The position numbers were made by a program, and so were the translations under genes. A stretch of DNA of 64,000 bases, from assembly GCA_949317995.1 (NCBI GenBank), contig OX439036.1, positions 102,965,891 through 103,029,890 of the forward strand. The letters are read 5' to 3'. Positions 30,301 to 34,472 of the stretch are shown here, in pieces. The DNA comes from Acholoe squamosa (lineage: Eukaryota > Annelida > Polychaeta > Phyllodocida > Polynoidae). The notes beneath the pieces were generated by a model. That model worked only from the letters and a program-made list of their open reading frames with translations. It was not told the DNA's origin and ran no database searches. The number at the start of each line of letters is the position of its first letter. Positions within the stretch are counted from its first letter, which is position 1.

Positions 30301-31291
30301 GTACTATCCCAGTTTGCAGTGTTTTCCCACAATTAATATAACATTACTATTCCATTGACTTACACTGACAATTAACTTCTCTTCTATTAAACATTGATAT
30401 TGACTTATCTAAAAATCATTTGTTGGAGCCACACTTTCAAAGAAGAAAAAGTAATTATGAAAAGGATCAGCTCCTTTAATGCCATTAAACAGTAATTTCC
30501 TGATCCAACCTCGCTTTGAATGTGTTGTTAAGGGCCTGTTATCTGCAGAACAACTGCAAGAAAGCAAACGGTATCAGCTTTCTATGCACCAAGCTGCTGC
30601 AGTCAGTTTTAACCATGTTGTACAGGTAGCACTGGCAGCATATAGAAAAAAATGCTGCACAGCCAGTGCATTGCAGCTGATGTGGCTAATAATTGTAACA
30701 CCGCCTATATGAGTATAGTCTTCATAGTAACACCTTGCCTCTGTATTTGTAGTTGACAAAGCAGGTAGAGGAGATGAATGACAAGACGGTTTGTGCCAAC
30801 GCCGACCTGAAGGCCGACATAGAGCGATGGCACAAACACAAGCGGCGCGACTTCAGGGCCCTCTTTGTGGAGATGGCTGACCAGCAGATACTCTACTACC
30901 AACAAGTAGGTGTCCACTTATAAATAATATGTTTCAGCACTATGGGTACCATTGTACCTTACATAATAATGTGTGGCTTATATGCATGAAAGCCATATAA
31001 AGGTATTTTAAAGTGTGCATACACTTACATATAACTACATAAGATTTCTAAAATCCTGTATATAAGCTTCGGCTTATTGCCAATTTCGGAGGTAAGGAAT
31101 TTCATACATATAACACTGAGAGACCATGTTCCCTGCTTCTCTTCGCTCAGTGTCTGCGTGCGTGGGAGGAGACGATACCCCAGATACAACGATGTGAATT
31201 GGTCACGGAGCCTGCCACATCAGACTCCTCGTCCTCCTCCCCACCAGCCACCACCACGCCCCCAACGTCCGCGGAGTCGACCAACAGCTGA
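1510..31291 (+). CDS. SNX30: Sorting nexin (SNX30-like), 11 coding exons, 487 aa
   Basis: Exons: 1510-1632, 5392-5577, 8042-8152, 9055-9216, 9547-9742, 25135-25265, 26321-26389, 26843-26929, 29294-29398, 30753-30905, 31151-31291. All introns are GT/AG and phases join without a stop. Residues 1-75 are acidic. About 78-193 form a PX domain ([38 protein letters not shown]), which in this family binds phosphatidylinositol 3-phosphate on endosomes. About 200-455 form a helical BAR region ([52 protein letters not shown]). The Ser/Pro/Thr tail ends at TGA 31289-31291. The BAR sequence favours SNX30 over SNX7. Vertebrate SNX7 and SNX30 pair with SNX4 in endosome recycling and autophagy; the same role here is inferred. 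The N-terminus is somewhat longer than in vertebrates. Confidence 0.93.
1912..2675. mobile_element. 765-bp element with long inverted ends
   Basis: 1912-2024 is the inverted match of about 2587-2675, sharing AGCTTARAAATCTAAACTCTC and CCGTGAGAGTTTAGAAAA. Each end also contains the self-complementary pair CTAAACTCTC / GAGAGTTTAG, so each end can fold alone. The interior has no ORF of note. It is a non-autonomous foldback or DNA-transposon-like element; the exact ends and target duplication are unclear. Confidence 0.6.
3225..3450. repeat. C-rich minisatellite
   Basis: Irregular tandem units built on CACCCTGCGTATCATGCATACACC separated by CCCTCCCC runs. It opens all three forward frames and creates spurious short ORFs. 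Confidence 0.75.
3471..3610. mobile_element. Fragment of the GGGAGTGGTC MITE family
   Basis: It shares the interior of the complete copies at 891-1209 and 55159-55454 (CGCGCCCCTCTTTAATCTATAGTAG and AAGAGGGTAAATTTTTTA-like blocks). Both TIRs are missing. Confidence 0.55.
3847..4027 (+). mobile_element. SINE copy A (13-bp TSD)
   Basis: About 181 bp starting GGGCCTCCCTAGCCCACTTA and ending GGCGTTAAACATCTATTACTCACTCACT. It is flanked by direct repeats CTCACCTCTAAAA at 3834-3846 and 4028-4040, a typical target-primed insertion signature. A near-identical copy interrupts the LINE at 42178-42361. No clear tRNA A/B boxes are visible in the head; the copies may be 5'-truncated. Confidence 0.8.
5108..5260. 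repeat. 22-bp tandem repeat in intron 1
   Basis: About 6-7 copies of CTGGTCTTAAATACCGTAAGTA. Each unit contains a CCGTAAGTA block resembling a 5' splice site. It ends about 130 bp before exon 2. Confidence 0.8.
5392..5577 (+). CDS. SNX30: SNX30 exon 2 (residues 42-103), start of PX domain
   Basis: The acceptor TTATTCCTTTAG| is followed by 62 codons ending TFRVTTK, and the donor is AAG|GTGAGT. The segment [20 protein letters not shown] is the first strand region of the PX fold. Confidence 0.92.
5599..6106. repeat. 29-bp G-rich minisatellite, ~17 copies
   Basis: Near-perfect tandem units of 29 bp (TATGTGAGGGAATGCGGGGTTGGGGTAGG). It starts about 20 bases after the exon 2 donor. Because 29 is not a multiple of 3, all minus-strand frames open into a repetitive [16 protein letters not shown] pseudo-protein, which is an artefact. 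Each unit carries AGGTATGTGAG, close to the metazoan 5' splice consensus, and several G-runs. Confidence 0.95.
6109..6212. repeat. Remnant of CCGTAAAACC/GGCTTATAGGCGGGG repeat
   Basis: CCGTAAAACCCTGTGTGTAAG at the left and GGCTTATAGGCGGGGATTT at the right form degenerate inverted ends. They are similar to sequence at 27990-28095 and 49419-49635. A decayed MITE-like element. Confidence 0.4.
6299..6394. repeat. (CT)n/(TA)n compound microsatellite
   Basis: A CT-rich run merges into (TA)n. The TA tract is the target into which the adjacent MITE at 6400 inserted. Confidence 0.95.
6400..6632 (+). mobile_element. 233-bp TA-target MITE, copy 1
   Basis: TIR-bounded element (CCGTAAACTCCCGCGTATAA ... 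GGCGGGAGATAACGG) flanked by TA inside a TA microsatellite. The interior repeats the motif GCGTCTTATACGCG several times in both orientations. Copies of almost the same length occur at 8703, 47125 and 54141. No ORF. Confidence 0.8.
6660..8041 (+). other. Rest of SNX30 intron 2
   Basis: 6836-7180 is G-rich degenerate repeat sequence built on GGGGACATGGG and GGGGCATTGGGTGAG. From 7180 to the exon 3 acceptor the sequence is A/T-rich without ORFs, splice-bounded exons or recognisable elements. Confidence 0.6.
8042..8152 (+). CDS. SNX30: SNX30 exon 3 (residues 104-140), PX core
   Basis: Acceptor TGCCAACAG|, donor CCT|GTAAGT. It encodes [18 protein letters not shown], the basic PX segment whose Arg and Tyr contact the phosphoinositide in characterised PX domains. 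Confidence 0.93.
8703..8934 (-). mobile_element. 232-bp TA-target MITE, copy 2
   Basis: Same family as 6400-6632 in the opposite orientation, flanked by TA on both sides. Ends are CCGTAAACTCCCGCGTA and CGCGGGAGTTTAGG. It lies in SNX30 intron 3. Confidence 0.78.
9055..9216 (+). CDS. SNX30: SNX30 exon 4 (residues 141-194), end of PX domain
   Basis: Acceptor GTTTGTTTCAG|, donor TGG|GTAAGT. It encodes [20 protein letters not shown] and [12 protein letters not shown], the Pro-rich loop and last helices of the PX domain. Confidence 0.93.
9217..9546 (+). other. SNX30 intron 4
   Basis: A 330-bp intron with C-rich stretches and an ordinary pyrimidine tract before CAG. Nothing else is seen. Confidence 0.7.
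9547..9742 (+). CDS. SNX30: SNX30 exon 5 (residues 195-259), start of BAR region
   Basis: Acceptor AAATTTCAG|, donor TATG|GTAAGT, leaving one base of a split Glu codon completed by exon 6, 15.4 kb downstream. It encodes the amphipathic [18 protein letters not shown] segment and the first BAR helix. Confidence 0.92.
9960..10460 (+). mobile_element. 5'-truncated LINE 3' end
   Basis: A readable frame at 10038-10225 encodes [41 protein letters not shown] sequence, shown here only as a class signature. It has the look of the C-terminal end of a non-LTR reverse transcriptase ORF. It is followed by an A/T-rich 3' UTR, AATAAA at 10430 and a (TTGAA)n-type tail ending near 10456. An in-frame stop upstream and truncation show it is dead. 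It resembles the tail of the minus-strand LINE at 39629. Confidence 0.65.
10494..10690. repeat. Degenerate TGATGCA foldback-family remnant
   Basis: Starts AACCCATTAAGACCG and contains motifs of the foldback elements at 29.8 and 33.9-35.9 kb (CCAGCACTGCATCGGTGC, GCATCATGACGACC). It abuts the target site of the LTR retrotransposon. Confidence 0.45.
10692..11133 (+). repeat. 5' LTR (442 bp), TATA box deleted
   Basis: It matches the 3' LTR throughout except four substitutions and the loss of 26 bp that in the 3' copy contain TATATAAG. It contains a perfect 9-bp stem with TGCT loop (10908-10929) and AATAAA at 11049-11054, so the sense-strand polyadenylation signal remains. Confidence 0.92.
11135..11152 (+). 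promoter_or_regulatory. Retrotransposon primer-binding site
   Basis: One base after the LTR end is TGGTGCCGTGACCAG. It starts with TGG, complementary to a tRNA CCA end, as expected for a minus-strand primer site. The priming tRNA was not identified. Confidence 0.7.
11194..13920 (+). CDS. gag: Retrotransposon Gag, 908 aa
   Basis: The structural polyprotein forms the retrotransposon particle. Residues ~100-440 are a long heptad-rich coiled coil (Glu, Gln, Leu, Arg), unusually long for Ty3 Gag. A capsid-like Retrotrans_gag region begins near residue 620 ([14 protein letters not shown]) and runs to about 770. It is followed by a basic linker and one CCHC zinc knuckle ([14 protein letters not shown], residues 881-894) for RNA binding. 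The frame is fully open. The ATG is the first after the primer-binding site. The stop at 13918-13920 is preceded by GGAAAAC and overlaps the -1 pol frame. Confidence 0.9.
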   Translation: MQGHLDEGDDPNHQHQVTTGPLVDRNDPLIGGGLNHTLILGPSSDPLGLYQRSRLLNWRVSTQLSPAAENFLRTQSLSYVEKSASPVGTPMGLGSWSFEGPSPVSIQGSIDSGRGLNEELLQEQQRQLRQGRQQLDALASNTTKAQEKSTEIELKLEQLRQQALEASNKTQIANRELTDLQEKVKQLSSEKESLLATKSEIERSRLTAMDCQSLKAKIDRLATSRRECVERARNDFRDAQHEQTSLKHKLKLQEVEKTMLEEQLQELRHELNQQSAEHTEEVAEHLTAYEKQVKQLRQERESLLCQMQADEDARARDEAEMRRRCEERIEHANKMAELNSLKSESLVAQSLKDQKDSDTLGAMRGEIDELRREILSRRKADEARVNKEVRDELALEERLKEQTESKLRTARLRDKQQSSECSTTRVATQEDLVENPDYREWLDRAMKEVKQLFAISEQRDLSKPEHTRLEFLVSELRQAERSKQQAEIDRMVGAIDDISKVDSRSRRTLPVPSMPRTDGLSGVIGQFSTPTMTQQHVDPPKYRDIRFEASRLSDADSGNPWGMNHSRADTTMRNMGMDHQIPRRGTTFALDQVRRSSRMFENTSIGHEPARTRSVECPPFTWKDDWLRWYHGFNHVRRVNVWTSSMALAQLLMLLQNGPAADTVWLWEEHGDGTLEGLVDMVTEAMTSSLQDPIVTMEKRRQGKNESIRAYGFALRRLAGDAYPGVDFSVEWLITKVNQLFIGGLYDVDLQQDVLREWRTYMSLKDLMDLADELLRKRQLLPKLVNPTSTNALSALADAALVEEGQGEVSSYSKPGAGSKTKKSQKSAGKLKTPNKASKPKVQEQTFSLSQLKNLLRVIEGGDVPGTSSEKPSTPPSDAKCWNCKKQGHFARTCPEPIKSLPPDATEN
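13905..18605 (+). CDS. pol: Retrotransposon Pol (protease-RT-RNase H-integrase)
   Basis: The -1 frame is open from 13905, just after a TGA at 13902, through to 18605; the first ATG is at 14121 (1,494 codons from there). Numbering from that ATG: protease LIDTGAS with Asp96; RT with YLDD at 534-537; RNase H starting with Asp688 in LDTDAS; integrase zinc motif around His938 (HFGRKRT...HCPTC); integrase catalytic Asp1000, Asp1060 and Glu1096, giving the D,D35E spacing; a GPF module near 1235. The tail beyond ~1270 is Arg/Lys/Ser-rich. All catalytic residues are present, so it may encode an active enzyme. Expression by -1 frameshifting from gag is inferred from the overlap. Confidence 0.92.
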   Translation, partial: RDGKLRRAARRGNRAARPSKSQGISTSGTPDQTTVDSRELGKVPVGPSQPFTTAAPVDHRSGSEDVGVEKASMAKEQGAGSPNSEVEGSTGSKVKVDAGREALMRQLARVCATELPSDDPCLSFLKKRGIDLSTDVGLRMLAGTAPLSGKRWYLSAEIRGRSLDFLIDTGASHTIVSRELAKTLVVPSDNLYEGITACTASGAEMRTYGRLVLPLKVASTHYVFSPIVADVADDGILGLDFAALYGMILNHRTGQLVMTEPVEEHHQCKLKRVSSIASVAQTTRIPARHWCDVLVKSDGLERDRQGIVEPDLKTLRSFGLVGEAALVSNVRRTVFPVCNPLNRDIVLEKGQVVGTVQYADRNGELSSPKVGSVIMRLEQEAADIETAEIASTRTGELPTWLLDMYGDTHLTQPEERLKLSALLRKHVDVFKSPDEPLGRTDRCLHNIHTGDAQPIRVPYRRIPLSKKAAADEQLKEMLDTGVVRPSTSPWSSPVQMVTKKDGTMRFCVDFRCLNGVTKKNAYPLPRIDESLDALGGNKWFSCLDLQSGYWQIEMNPDDVEKTAFSYQRGLYEFDRMAFGLCNAPATFERMMEEMLRGLLGKSCLVYLDDIVFGKTTDEAMANLAEVFNRIRAWGLKLKPKKCQLFRTSVEYLGRIVSEQGIEANPGKISDVMTWARPTTVKEIRSFIGFCSYYREFIPGFAELVSPLQDLVIQKPKGSRGRYEAFAWTERAEHAFVELKRSFRETPVLRFPTPDGRFILDTDASNTAIGAVLSQVQDGAEVPISFASNTLSKTQQNYCTTKRELLAVVVYTRKFRHYLYGGNFTIRTDHSSLKWLLNFKEAEGMMGRWLVHLSEFGLENSKIEHRSGAKHLNADGLSRIPVRLCQRSDCTDCGSHNTVLAAVGGLVDSRVGVAFWSLDKLIDAQKADADIKRVAEWLVKGAKPTRPDVSIESAEVRKLVGQWPLLTFREGLLCRWKVEAGRARRTIQVVVPRQLRGEVLSFCHGHRTAAHFGRKRTLEKVKRRYYWPGMGKDIGRWVRHCPTCCLVKPGEGMGKSPLHQELFGVRFGRIAMDIISGFAPMPNKNTCMLVIQDYFTKYVRAIPLPNHTAETCAEAFVDEWVLTFGVPLLLHSDQGREFESRLFSEMCEYLTIVKQRTNPYRPQSDGQVERFNRTLIQSLTMLVDKHMDDWDEQAKYVVSAYNSSEHSSTGCSPNMMVFGEEILMPADVIFGSIENPLEVPCSVTFVEQLRDRLRESCSMVRENLGKSAECQKVGYDYRLKQRRYSVGEQVVRYHTPQAAMKLAPNWDGPFVVDSVLSESTLLLRSSRGRLQKSNVDRVRRWLGVELSQTVELLQPRLDDDSPSTKRAKSVSGQVEIEIERSRPEVQSKKQTTQGHRKRQQKARKLSEVDVLDASKPSKRRRGRPARRDKLKASKQPLKGCRKPDPPSKVRTTEQTSHRNVSIEVRDQSLQSGPMTRARLKRQGSSKERSASVEDERKSRANTLAPTSTPSQVMGGRRRRKRVNSPVGLATSKDGGLGGGDSNPPRGSTPVPIVKVRIRKSPRLNPTQ
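13911..13954 (+). promoter_or_regulatory. Candidate -1 ribosomal frameshift signal
   Basis: Heptamer GGAAAAC (13911-13917) is in the gag frame as G GAA AAC, directly before TGA. After a 5-nt spacer, 13923-13934 pairs with 13943-13954 as a 12-bp stem (one G-U) with an 8-nt loop. Slip site, spacer and stem fit the usual -1 arrangement, and the -1 frame is pol. The first triplet GGA is not homopolymeric, but GGA-type slip sites are known. Confidence 0.72.
18606..19080 (+). other. Non-coding spacer between pol and ORF3 promoter
   Basis: No ORF or repeat is recognised in this stretch. AATAAA occurs at 18722-18727 and could end a pol transcript, but the LTR supplies its own signal. Confidence 0.5.
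19095..19195 (+). promoter_or_regulatory. Internal Pol II promoter of the retrotransposon
   Basis: CCAAT at 19095-19099 and TCCAATCAG at 19134-19142 precede GATAAAAGG (19159-19167). TCACATC at 19189-19195 fits the YYANWYY initiator with A at 19191, about 30 bases after the TATA-like box. The spacing and order match a canonical core promoter that would drive ORF3. Function is inferred. Confidence 0.65.
19281..19506 (+). promoter_or_regulatory. Stem-loop array in the ORF3 leader
   Basis: Hairpins at 19281-19296, 19329-19346, 19379-19404, 19429-19454 and 19479-19506 have loop centres about 49-54 nt apart. Loops are CTGAGT, TGAG, CTGAGT, CAGAGT and CTGAGT. Inner stems differ (CCTAC/GTAGG, CCTGCG/CGCAGG, CCGC/GCGG, CCGC/GCGG, CCGT/ACGG) yet stay paired. 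A CGAAG-GCAA-CTTCG hairpin sits at 19411-19424. The array ends 50 nt before the ORF3 ATG. Confidence 0.75.
19556..21055 (+). CDS. Retrotransposon accessory ORF3, 499 aa, unknown function
   Basis: The frame is open from 19349, but the ATG at 19556 (GAACCATGG, strong context) is preferred because the upstream part is the stem-loop leader. From that start: Ser-rich N-terminus; Lys run (residues ~20-36) encoded by a (GAA)n tract; Pro/Thr/Ala-rich segment; a predicted helical region at about 120-237 ([15 protein letters not shown] ... [12 protein letters not shown]); Pro/Ser-rich linker; strongly acidic stretch ~387-428. There is no signal peptide, membrane segment, Cys pattern or catalytic motif, so nothing supports an envelope protein. 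It may be a captured host gene or an element-specific accessory protein. I do not recognise the family. Confidence 0.75.
   Translation: MGSSSDEQSGYSSSASHKSQKKKKKKKKKKKKKKKKSSRDRQPKVTTNSSPPVKPPVAAEDSTPAATPRVHVGGATLTSAAGATFSNVVTGADTPTATLRWELAQPAYGDGVERGVPKTFVERCKGLLQMTGSPAIDKFGEAFREEASAYLFGLFDRTNMAIRNELLPALRDEARQTVQMEMDSRLTDVRTRLNNFESQAQYDITKRDSIIEGWGEIDREFFRVFGVQLSELMKDKHHGVRTLKPVRTEPSREAQRYLVEGGVVPDVRTLAAQTNPLRKLSPKMDSLSSAMTMLGQEQVVQDKPDTPGRSLGASVYPPAAPSSSSVPLITLSGTTEPTPPPVQRVVSPRIHPDLHGITPLAPANVAVCPDPSASDQAVEPAEAEQSMDIDGDVDVVDHSPTPPPDQGDKDDREGQESDDDDGSDSADSAVLHSDAEGDSWDAPETSNEAWSTTMDREAPLPESPTFSGQLAASASHEEERTDGEQAEIDAATGSISEDQ
19612..19664 (+). repeat. (GAA)n microsatellite inside ORF3
   Basis: About 17 AAG/GAA triplets give a polylysine run in ORF3. 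Length changes would preserve the frame. Confidence 0.95.
21056..21651 (+). other. ORF3 3' region and 3' polypurine-like tract
   Basis: No supported ORF. A perfect 10-bp stem with TT loop lies at 21605-21626 (GGTCTCTGAA / TTCAGAGACC). The sequence just before the LTR is G-rich (AGTGGGGGGTGG, 21640-21651), the expected place of the plus-strand primer, though interrupted by T. Confidence 0.6.
21652..22030 (+). repeat. 3' LTR, left part (with TATA box)
   Basis: The first 379 bp of the 3' LTR. TATATAAG at 21792-21799 is retained, as is the perfect CCTCTGTGC-TGCT-GCACAGAGG hairpin (21893-21914). It stops at GTGTTATT where the nested element enters. Confidence 0.92.
22316..22545. repeat. ~84-bp tandem repeat, 3 copies
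   Basis: Three units begin GCATGCACCAATTCAACCCACCCT and contain CACTCAAACC and TTAAGTAATTATAG. They lie inside the nested insertion. Confidence 0.85.
23685..24655. repeat. ~42-bp tandem repeat core of the nested insertion
   Basis: About 20 diverged units of TCAGTAATTACTCACTATTTG plus TCAGCAATTAGTCAATATATG. Some blocks (24400-24500) are more homogeneous, suggesting recent local expansion. The short ORFs over it are artefacts. Confidence 0.9.
24736..24824 (+). repeat. 3' LTR, right part
   Basis: 89 bp identical to the end of the 5' LTR, including AATAAA and the terminus ACTACA, followed by TSD CAAA. Left and right parts sum to 468 bp, exactly the 5' LTR plus the 26-bp TATA segment. Confidence 0.95.
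24837..25045. mobile_element. TA-target MITE, variant copy (209 bp)
   Basis: Ends CCGTAATCTCCTGCG and CGCAGGAGATTACGG are flanked by TA. It is shorter than the 233-bp copies and uses GGCGCCTTATA-type interior motifs. It sits only 12 bp after the retrotransposon end. Confidence 0.75.
25135..25265 (+). CDS. SNX30: SNX30 exon 6 (residues 260-303)
   Basis: The acceptor GATATGACAG| completes the Glu codon split by exon 5; the donor is CTG|GTATGT. It encodes [20 protein letters not shown], a BAR-region block strongly reminiscent of SNX30. Confidence 0.92.
25266..26320 (+). other. SNX30 intron 6
   Basis: Contains fragments with CTTATACGCGAGG and CCGTAAATTCTCTCGTATAAG ends (25405-25450, 25561-25770), decayed relatives of the TA-target MITE family. 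No coding exon. Confidence 0.55.
26321..26389 (+). CDS. SNX30: SNX30 exon 7 (residues 304-326)
   Basis: Acceptor TCTGTTCACAG|, donor AAG|GTAGGC. It encodes [17 protein letters not shown], matching the PVxREYxLYSD stretch of the SNX7/SNX30 BAR region. Confidence 0.92.
26843..26929 (+). CDS. SNX30: SNX30 exon 8 (residues 327-355)
   Basis: Acceptor TATAATTCAG|, donor CAG|GTATGT. It encodes the charged helix [20 protein letters not shown]. Confidence 0.92.
26930..29293 (+). other. SNX30 intron 8
   Basis: A/T-rich. 27925-28260 holds decayed foldback-family and GGCTTATAGGCGGGG-type fragments. No ORF with splice support is seen. Confidence 0.55.
29294..29398 (+). CDS. SNX30: SNX30 exon 9 (residues 356-390)
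   Basis: Acceptor CTTTTATAG|, donor GAG|GTACTG, a weaker but phase-consistent site. It encodes a loop with [18 protein letters not shown] before the last long helix. It is the least conserved BAR exon, so its assignment rests on frame and splice sites. Confidence 0.82.
29799..30058. mobile_element. TTAAGGGC foldback MITE in intron 9
   Basis: The left end TTAACCCTTTAAGGGCCGC and right end GCGGCCCTTAACCCTTTGAGG are inverted. The interior alternates TGATGCAT and ATGCATCA motifs with CCAGCGCTGCATTC. Related copies lie at 33.9-35.9 kb. Confidence 0.65.
30164..30256. repeat. 33-bp palindromic tandem repeat, 3 copies
   Basis: Units contain the palindrome CGACTATAGTCG followed by GATGCTAGGCCTGCCATGGTG. 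Confidence 0.85.
30753..30905 (+). CDS. SNX30: SNX30 exon 10 (residues 391-441)
   Basis: Acceptor GTATTTGTAG|, donor CAA|GTAGGT. It encodes [19 protein letters not shown] and [11 protein letters not shown], the best conserved BAR segment. Confidence 0.94.
31151..31291 (+). CDS. SNX30: SNX30 exon 11 (residues 442-487 and stop)
   Basis: Acceptor CTTCGCTCAG|. It opens with [13 protein letters not shown], the end of the BAR helix, then a Ser/Pro/Thr-rich tail and TGA at 31289-31291. A 156-codon ORF covering this exon is in another frame and is not used. Confidence 0.92.
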   Translation, partial: CLRAWEETIPQIQRCELVTEPATSDSSSSSPPATTTPPTSAESTNS

Positions 31292-31361
31292 ACCTGGGCC
31301 CCAGCCGAGCTGTGATAATTCTAACCTTGTCAACCTGCGACACAAGAGTCTCTCAGCTGAA

Positions 31362-31466
31362 GGAATCCCTCAGCTGGGGGAATCCCTTGAATGGGGGAAT
31401 CCCTCAGGTTGGAGAATCCCTCAGCTGGAGGAATCCCTCAGATGGGAGAATCCCTCAGCTGGAGGA
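31362..31466 (+). repeat. 17-bp tandem repeat in the 3' UTR
   Basis: About seven units of GGAATCCCTCAGCTGGA lie 70 bases after the stop codon. Confidence 0.85.
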
Positions 31467-32200
31467 ATCCCTCACCCCCTCTTCCTCTGTGATTTTCATA
31501 TTAGACATGGGGAGGAACATGCGAGTCGTAACTGTGAATCGGTATAGGTTTATTGATAAATGTAAATGTCGTTCACATTTTGTTTACCAAAAGAGGGACG
31601 CATGAGAATGATTATCATTGTCGTTGTTATTGTTGATATTAAGAAAGCCAAGATAGGGATAATAATAGATGAAGATGCTTGTATCATTATGTATAGGAGT
31701 GGGAACGAGGAGATCTGTATACATACAAATACATATAAATACGTGTATATATATAGCATATACTATTAAGACAGTACCACTATATTTTGTAGATGTTCTC
31801 ATAGGTGTCTTGTTACACACCTGAAAATCCTCCTTGTATCCATCATCAGTTCTCGACATCGTCTATCTATATCAGTATAATAGCATATAGGTGTCATTGA
31901 TTTCCAACATTTTCATCACTGTCTCAAGGAAGAAGTGAATGGGCTTGTACTGCAACTAGCGTTATACTTCAATCCACCAACAGTCTATGCAGAAAGCATT
32001 GATTGCTATGTTGTCCTAGCATAGAGGAAGAAACCCAAAGTGTGTACTAAGCCACTATGCCACTTCTTGACCCTCTTCAGTAGCGACTGCCGGAGAAACG
32101 GTCATTTAAGTCTAGTGATTATGCATTAAGATAATATCACATGAGCATCTGAATCAACAGAAATCTAATCCTGTAAAGGCAGTATAATGTTTTCAGTTTC

Positions 32201-32206
32201 AATAAA
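32201..32206 (+). terminator. SNX30 polyadenylation signal
   Basis: AATAAA in the context TTTCAATAAAGTATG, 910 bases after the stop, is the first strong signal on the plus strand. Confidence 0.55.
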
Positions 32207-32225
32207 GTATGATAATATATGAAAA

Positions 32226-33890
32226 TGATTCTTTAAATCATTATGCTGTTTTTACAGGTTTAGAAAATCACTATATTCTGTCATCTAAAAGTGTGAATTT
32301 GCATGATTGTTGTGTGATCAAATCAAATGAGTTATATTTCCACATAATCAACAATCTTGATCAATTATCTGTGAAGTAAAGGATTCATGATTACGTCATT
32401 GAATCCCACTCTTTTTTTTTGTAAAAAGCAAAATGTTCCCTATAGTGACACTACTATTAACGTGATTATATTTTAGGTGTATATAAAAAGATATACATGT
32501 ATATATACCTGGTATACATGTTAAAAAAAGAAAAGAGTGTAAGGATGCTAGGAGCTAATATATTGAAAGTGTTGAGGTAATGCATGTTAGAATATCTGTG
32601 TGTATATACTACACCCTGTTTGTCCCTGCTTGTTAATTGTGTATGCAAATTTCTGTAAATTATCAACGGCTGCTGGAAAATTTGTTACCCTAGATTCACT
32701 AGTTGATTTTTGGTCATGGTGTAGAGGGAGGCAAAGATTTAGTCTAGATCTAGTCAGTGTCTATATAGGTAAGCTGCAACCCATTTTGATAGTGCAAACT
32801 CATAACCCTCGATGGGCCACTTTGCGCTTTGATGCACTCTGCTTCACAGCGGCATGATACACCATTTAGTTGTGGCGAGTTACTCGCCAGCACTGCTTCT
32901 GTGTATCATGACATGGAGGCTGAGCATAATGATGTGTTGCCAAAGGGTAAAAGGGTTGTTAAAGTAGATTATGAAGTTTAGATGATGCAGGCTGTTTAAT
33001 GAAGATCTCAGCACAGCCTAACTCTATAGGCAACTAGTGGGTATCCTATGGATACTGCCATATTGGCCCCAGCAGTGAGACAAGTTATTTGACCCCAAGG
33101 GTGTAGTCATCTTGACGTAGGGAGATTTTCAATTTTACCACTTTTAATATCAACATTTCTGGCAAGGCTAGATGAAAGAATACATCAATTCATGAATAAG
33201 TAAATGAAAAGGAACAGAGACAGGACCCTTTCTAAACCACTGAGGAATTTTTGGCTGTACGCGATAATTTCTATAGGTATTTCCTATTCGGATTTGAAGA
33301 AATTAATATGGTATTCAGTGATGAGTGGCTAGATATAAAGGAAAATATAGGGAAAGGTTTTCTGAAGTCCAAGAGCGAGAAATAATTCAAGGTTGTTGAT
33401 TCGGCATAGTATACTTAACACGGAAGTGGATATTTGAACTGCTTGAGTTAAGCGAGCCAATGCCTCTGTATGTTTGCATAGGCTGGGGGATAAATCTGTG
33501 ATTATTTTGTGTGCAGCTCTGGATATTATATGAGCATGATAGTCCTCTCATACTGTAGTTAAGAATCACACCTACACGCAGAGCGAAAAATATTTATTGC
33601 TGCACTGCGTAATTAGAAAAAAAATGCAGATCTCATAGAGCTGAAGAATGTAGTTTTAGTATATGAAGGCCTTGTCCATGGTTGATTCTATCATTGTCAG
33701 ATAATGCTATTCTAAAAGGTTTTACAATTATAACAAACATAACAATAAAGATAATACCTCTTTCTTTGGTAATTGCCTCATGCATTGTTCGACCAGGCCA
33801 CAGGAGATTAATATCATTTTACTTCTTTTTTTTTAGGGGGGGGGGGGAGAGGTAGTAGTGATGTGTCAATGTTTCTGCTTTCTGTCTCAT
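32226..33890. other. Intergenic, no gene seen
   Basis: A/T-rich sequence. A decayed TGATGCA foldback fragment lies near 32815-32945. No ORF or splice-bounded exon is supported. Confidence 0.6.
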
Positions 33891-33895
33891 GTAGT

Positions 33896-34155
33896 GTACC
33901 TTTTAAGGGGCGCCAATGCAGGAGTGCATCATGACCACTGGTTGGTGTGCTGCACCAATAGAGTGCTGGTGAGCATTCGCCAGCACTTCATTGGTGCATC
34001 ATGACAACCCTCTGGGAGCATGTCAACCCTGTACGGTCATCATGATGCATCAATTAATGCAGCCCTGGTGCATTACTCGGAAGGGTTGTGTTCATGTATC
34101 ATGACGACCAATGGGTATGATGCATCAATGCACTACCGCCCCATTATATGTTAAA
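33896..34155. mobile_element. TTAAGGGG foldback MITE copy
   Basis: Starts TACCTTTTAAGGGGCGCCAATGC and ends in the opposite sense near CTACCGCCCCATTATATG. The interior matches 29799-30058 (CAGCACTTCATTGGTGCATCATGAC). Confidence 0.6.
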
Positions 34156-34257
34156 TGTAGAAAACATATCAGAGAGTTTTATCTCTGGATGTGACGGTGC
34201 CTTTGTCCTCTTAACAGTGTTCAATTCATCTACTTACTAGACTCATGTATTTCCTTG

Positions 34258-34472
34258 GCTAACCCTTTAAAGGCCTATAATTCATCATGCCGACCTTACA
34301 GGGTTAATGCAGTCCCTGCAGGTCAGTATGATACAGCAATCATGTGCTGGCGAGTCTGCTCGCCAGCACTTCATTGGTGCATCATAACCACTATTGGACA
34401 TGATGCACTAATGCTTCATGACGACCACAGGGCATGATGCACTAATGCATAAGCGGCTAAAAGAAGGGTTAA
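34258..34472. mobile_element. Foldback MITE copy
   Basis: TAACCCTTTAAAGGCC at the left is opposed by GGCTAAAAGAAGGGTTAA at the right; family interior motifs are present. Confidence 0.6.

Larger units (their letters stand above)
31292..32225 (+). other. SNX30 3' UTR
   Basis: It runs to AATAAA at 32201-32206. It starts with a 17-bp tandem repeat and is otherwise A/T-rich. The cleavage site is inferred. Confidence 0.55.

Noticed and set aside
31077..31547. 156-aa plus-strand ORF over the last SNX30 exon
   Set aside because: It is in a different frame from the sorting nexin, and its second half is the 17-bp repeat.
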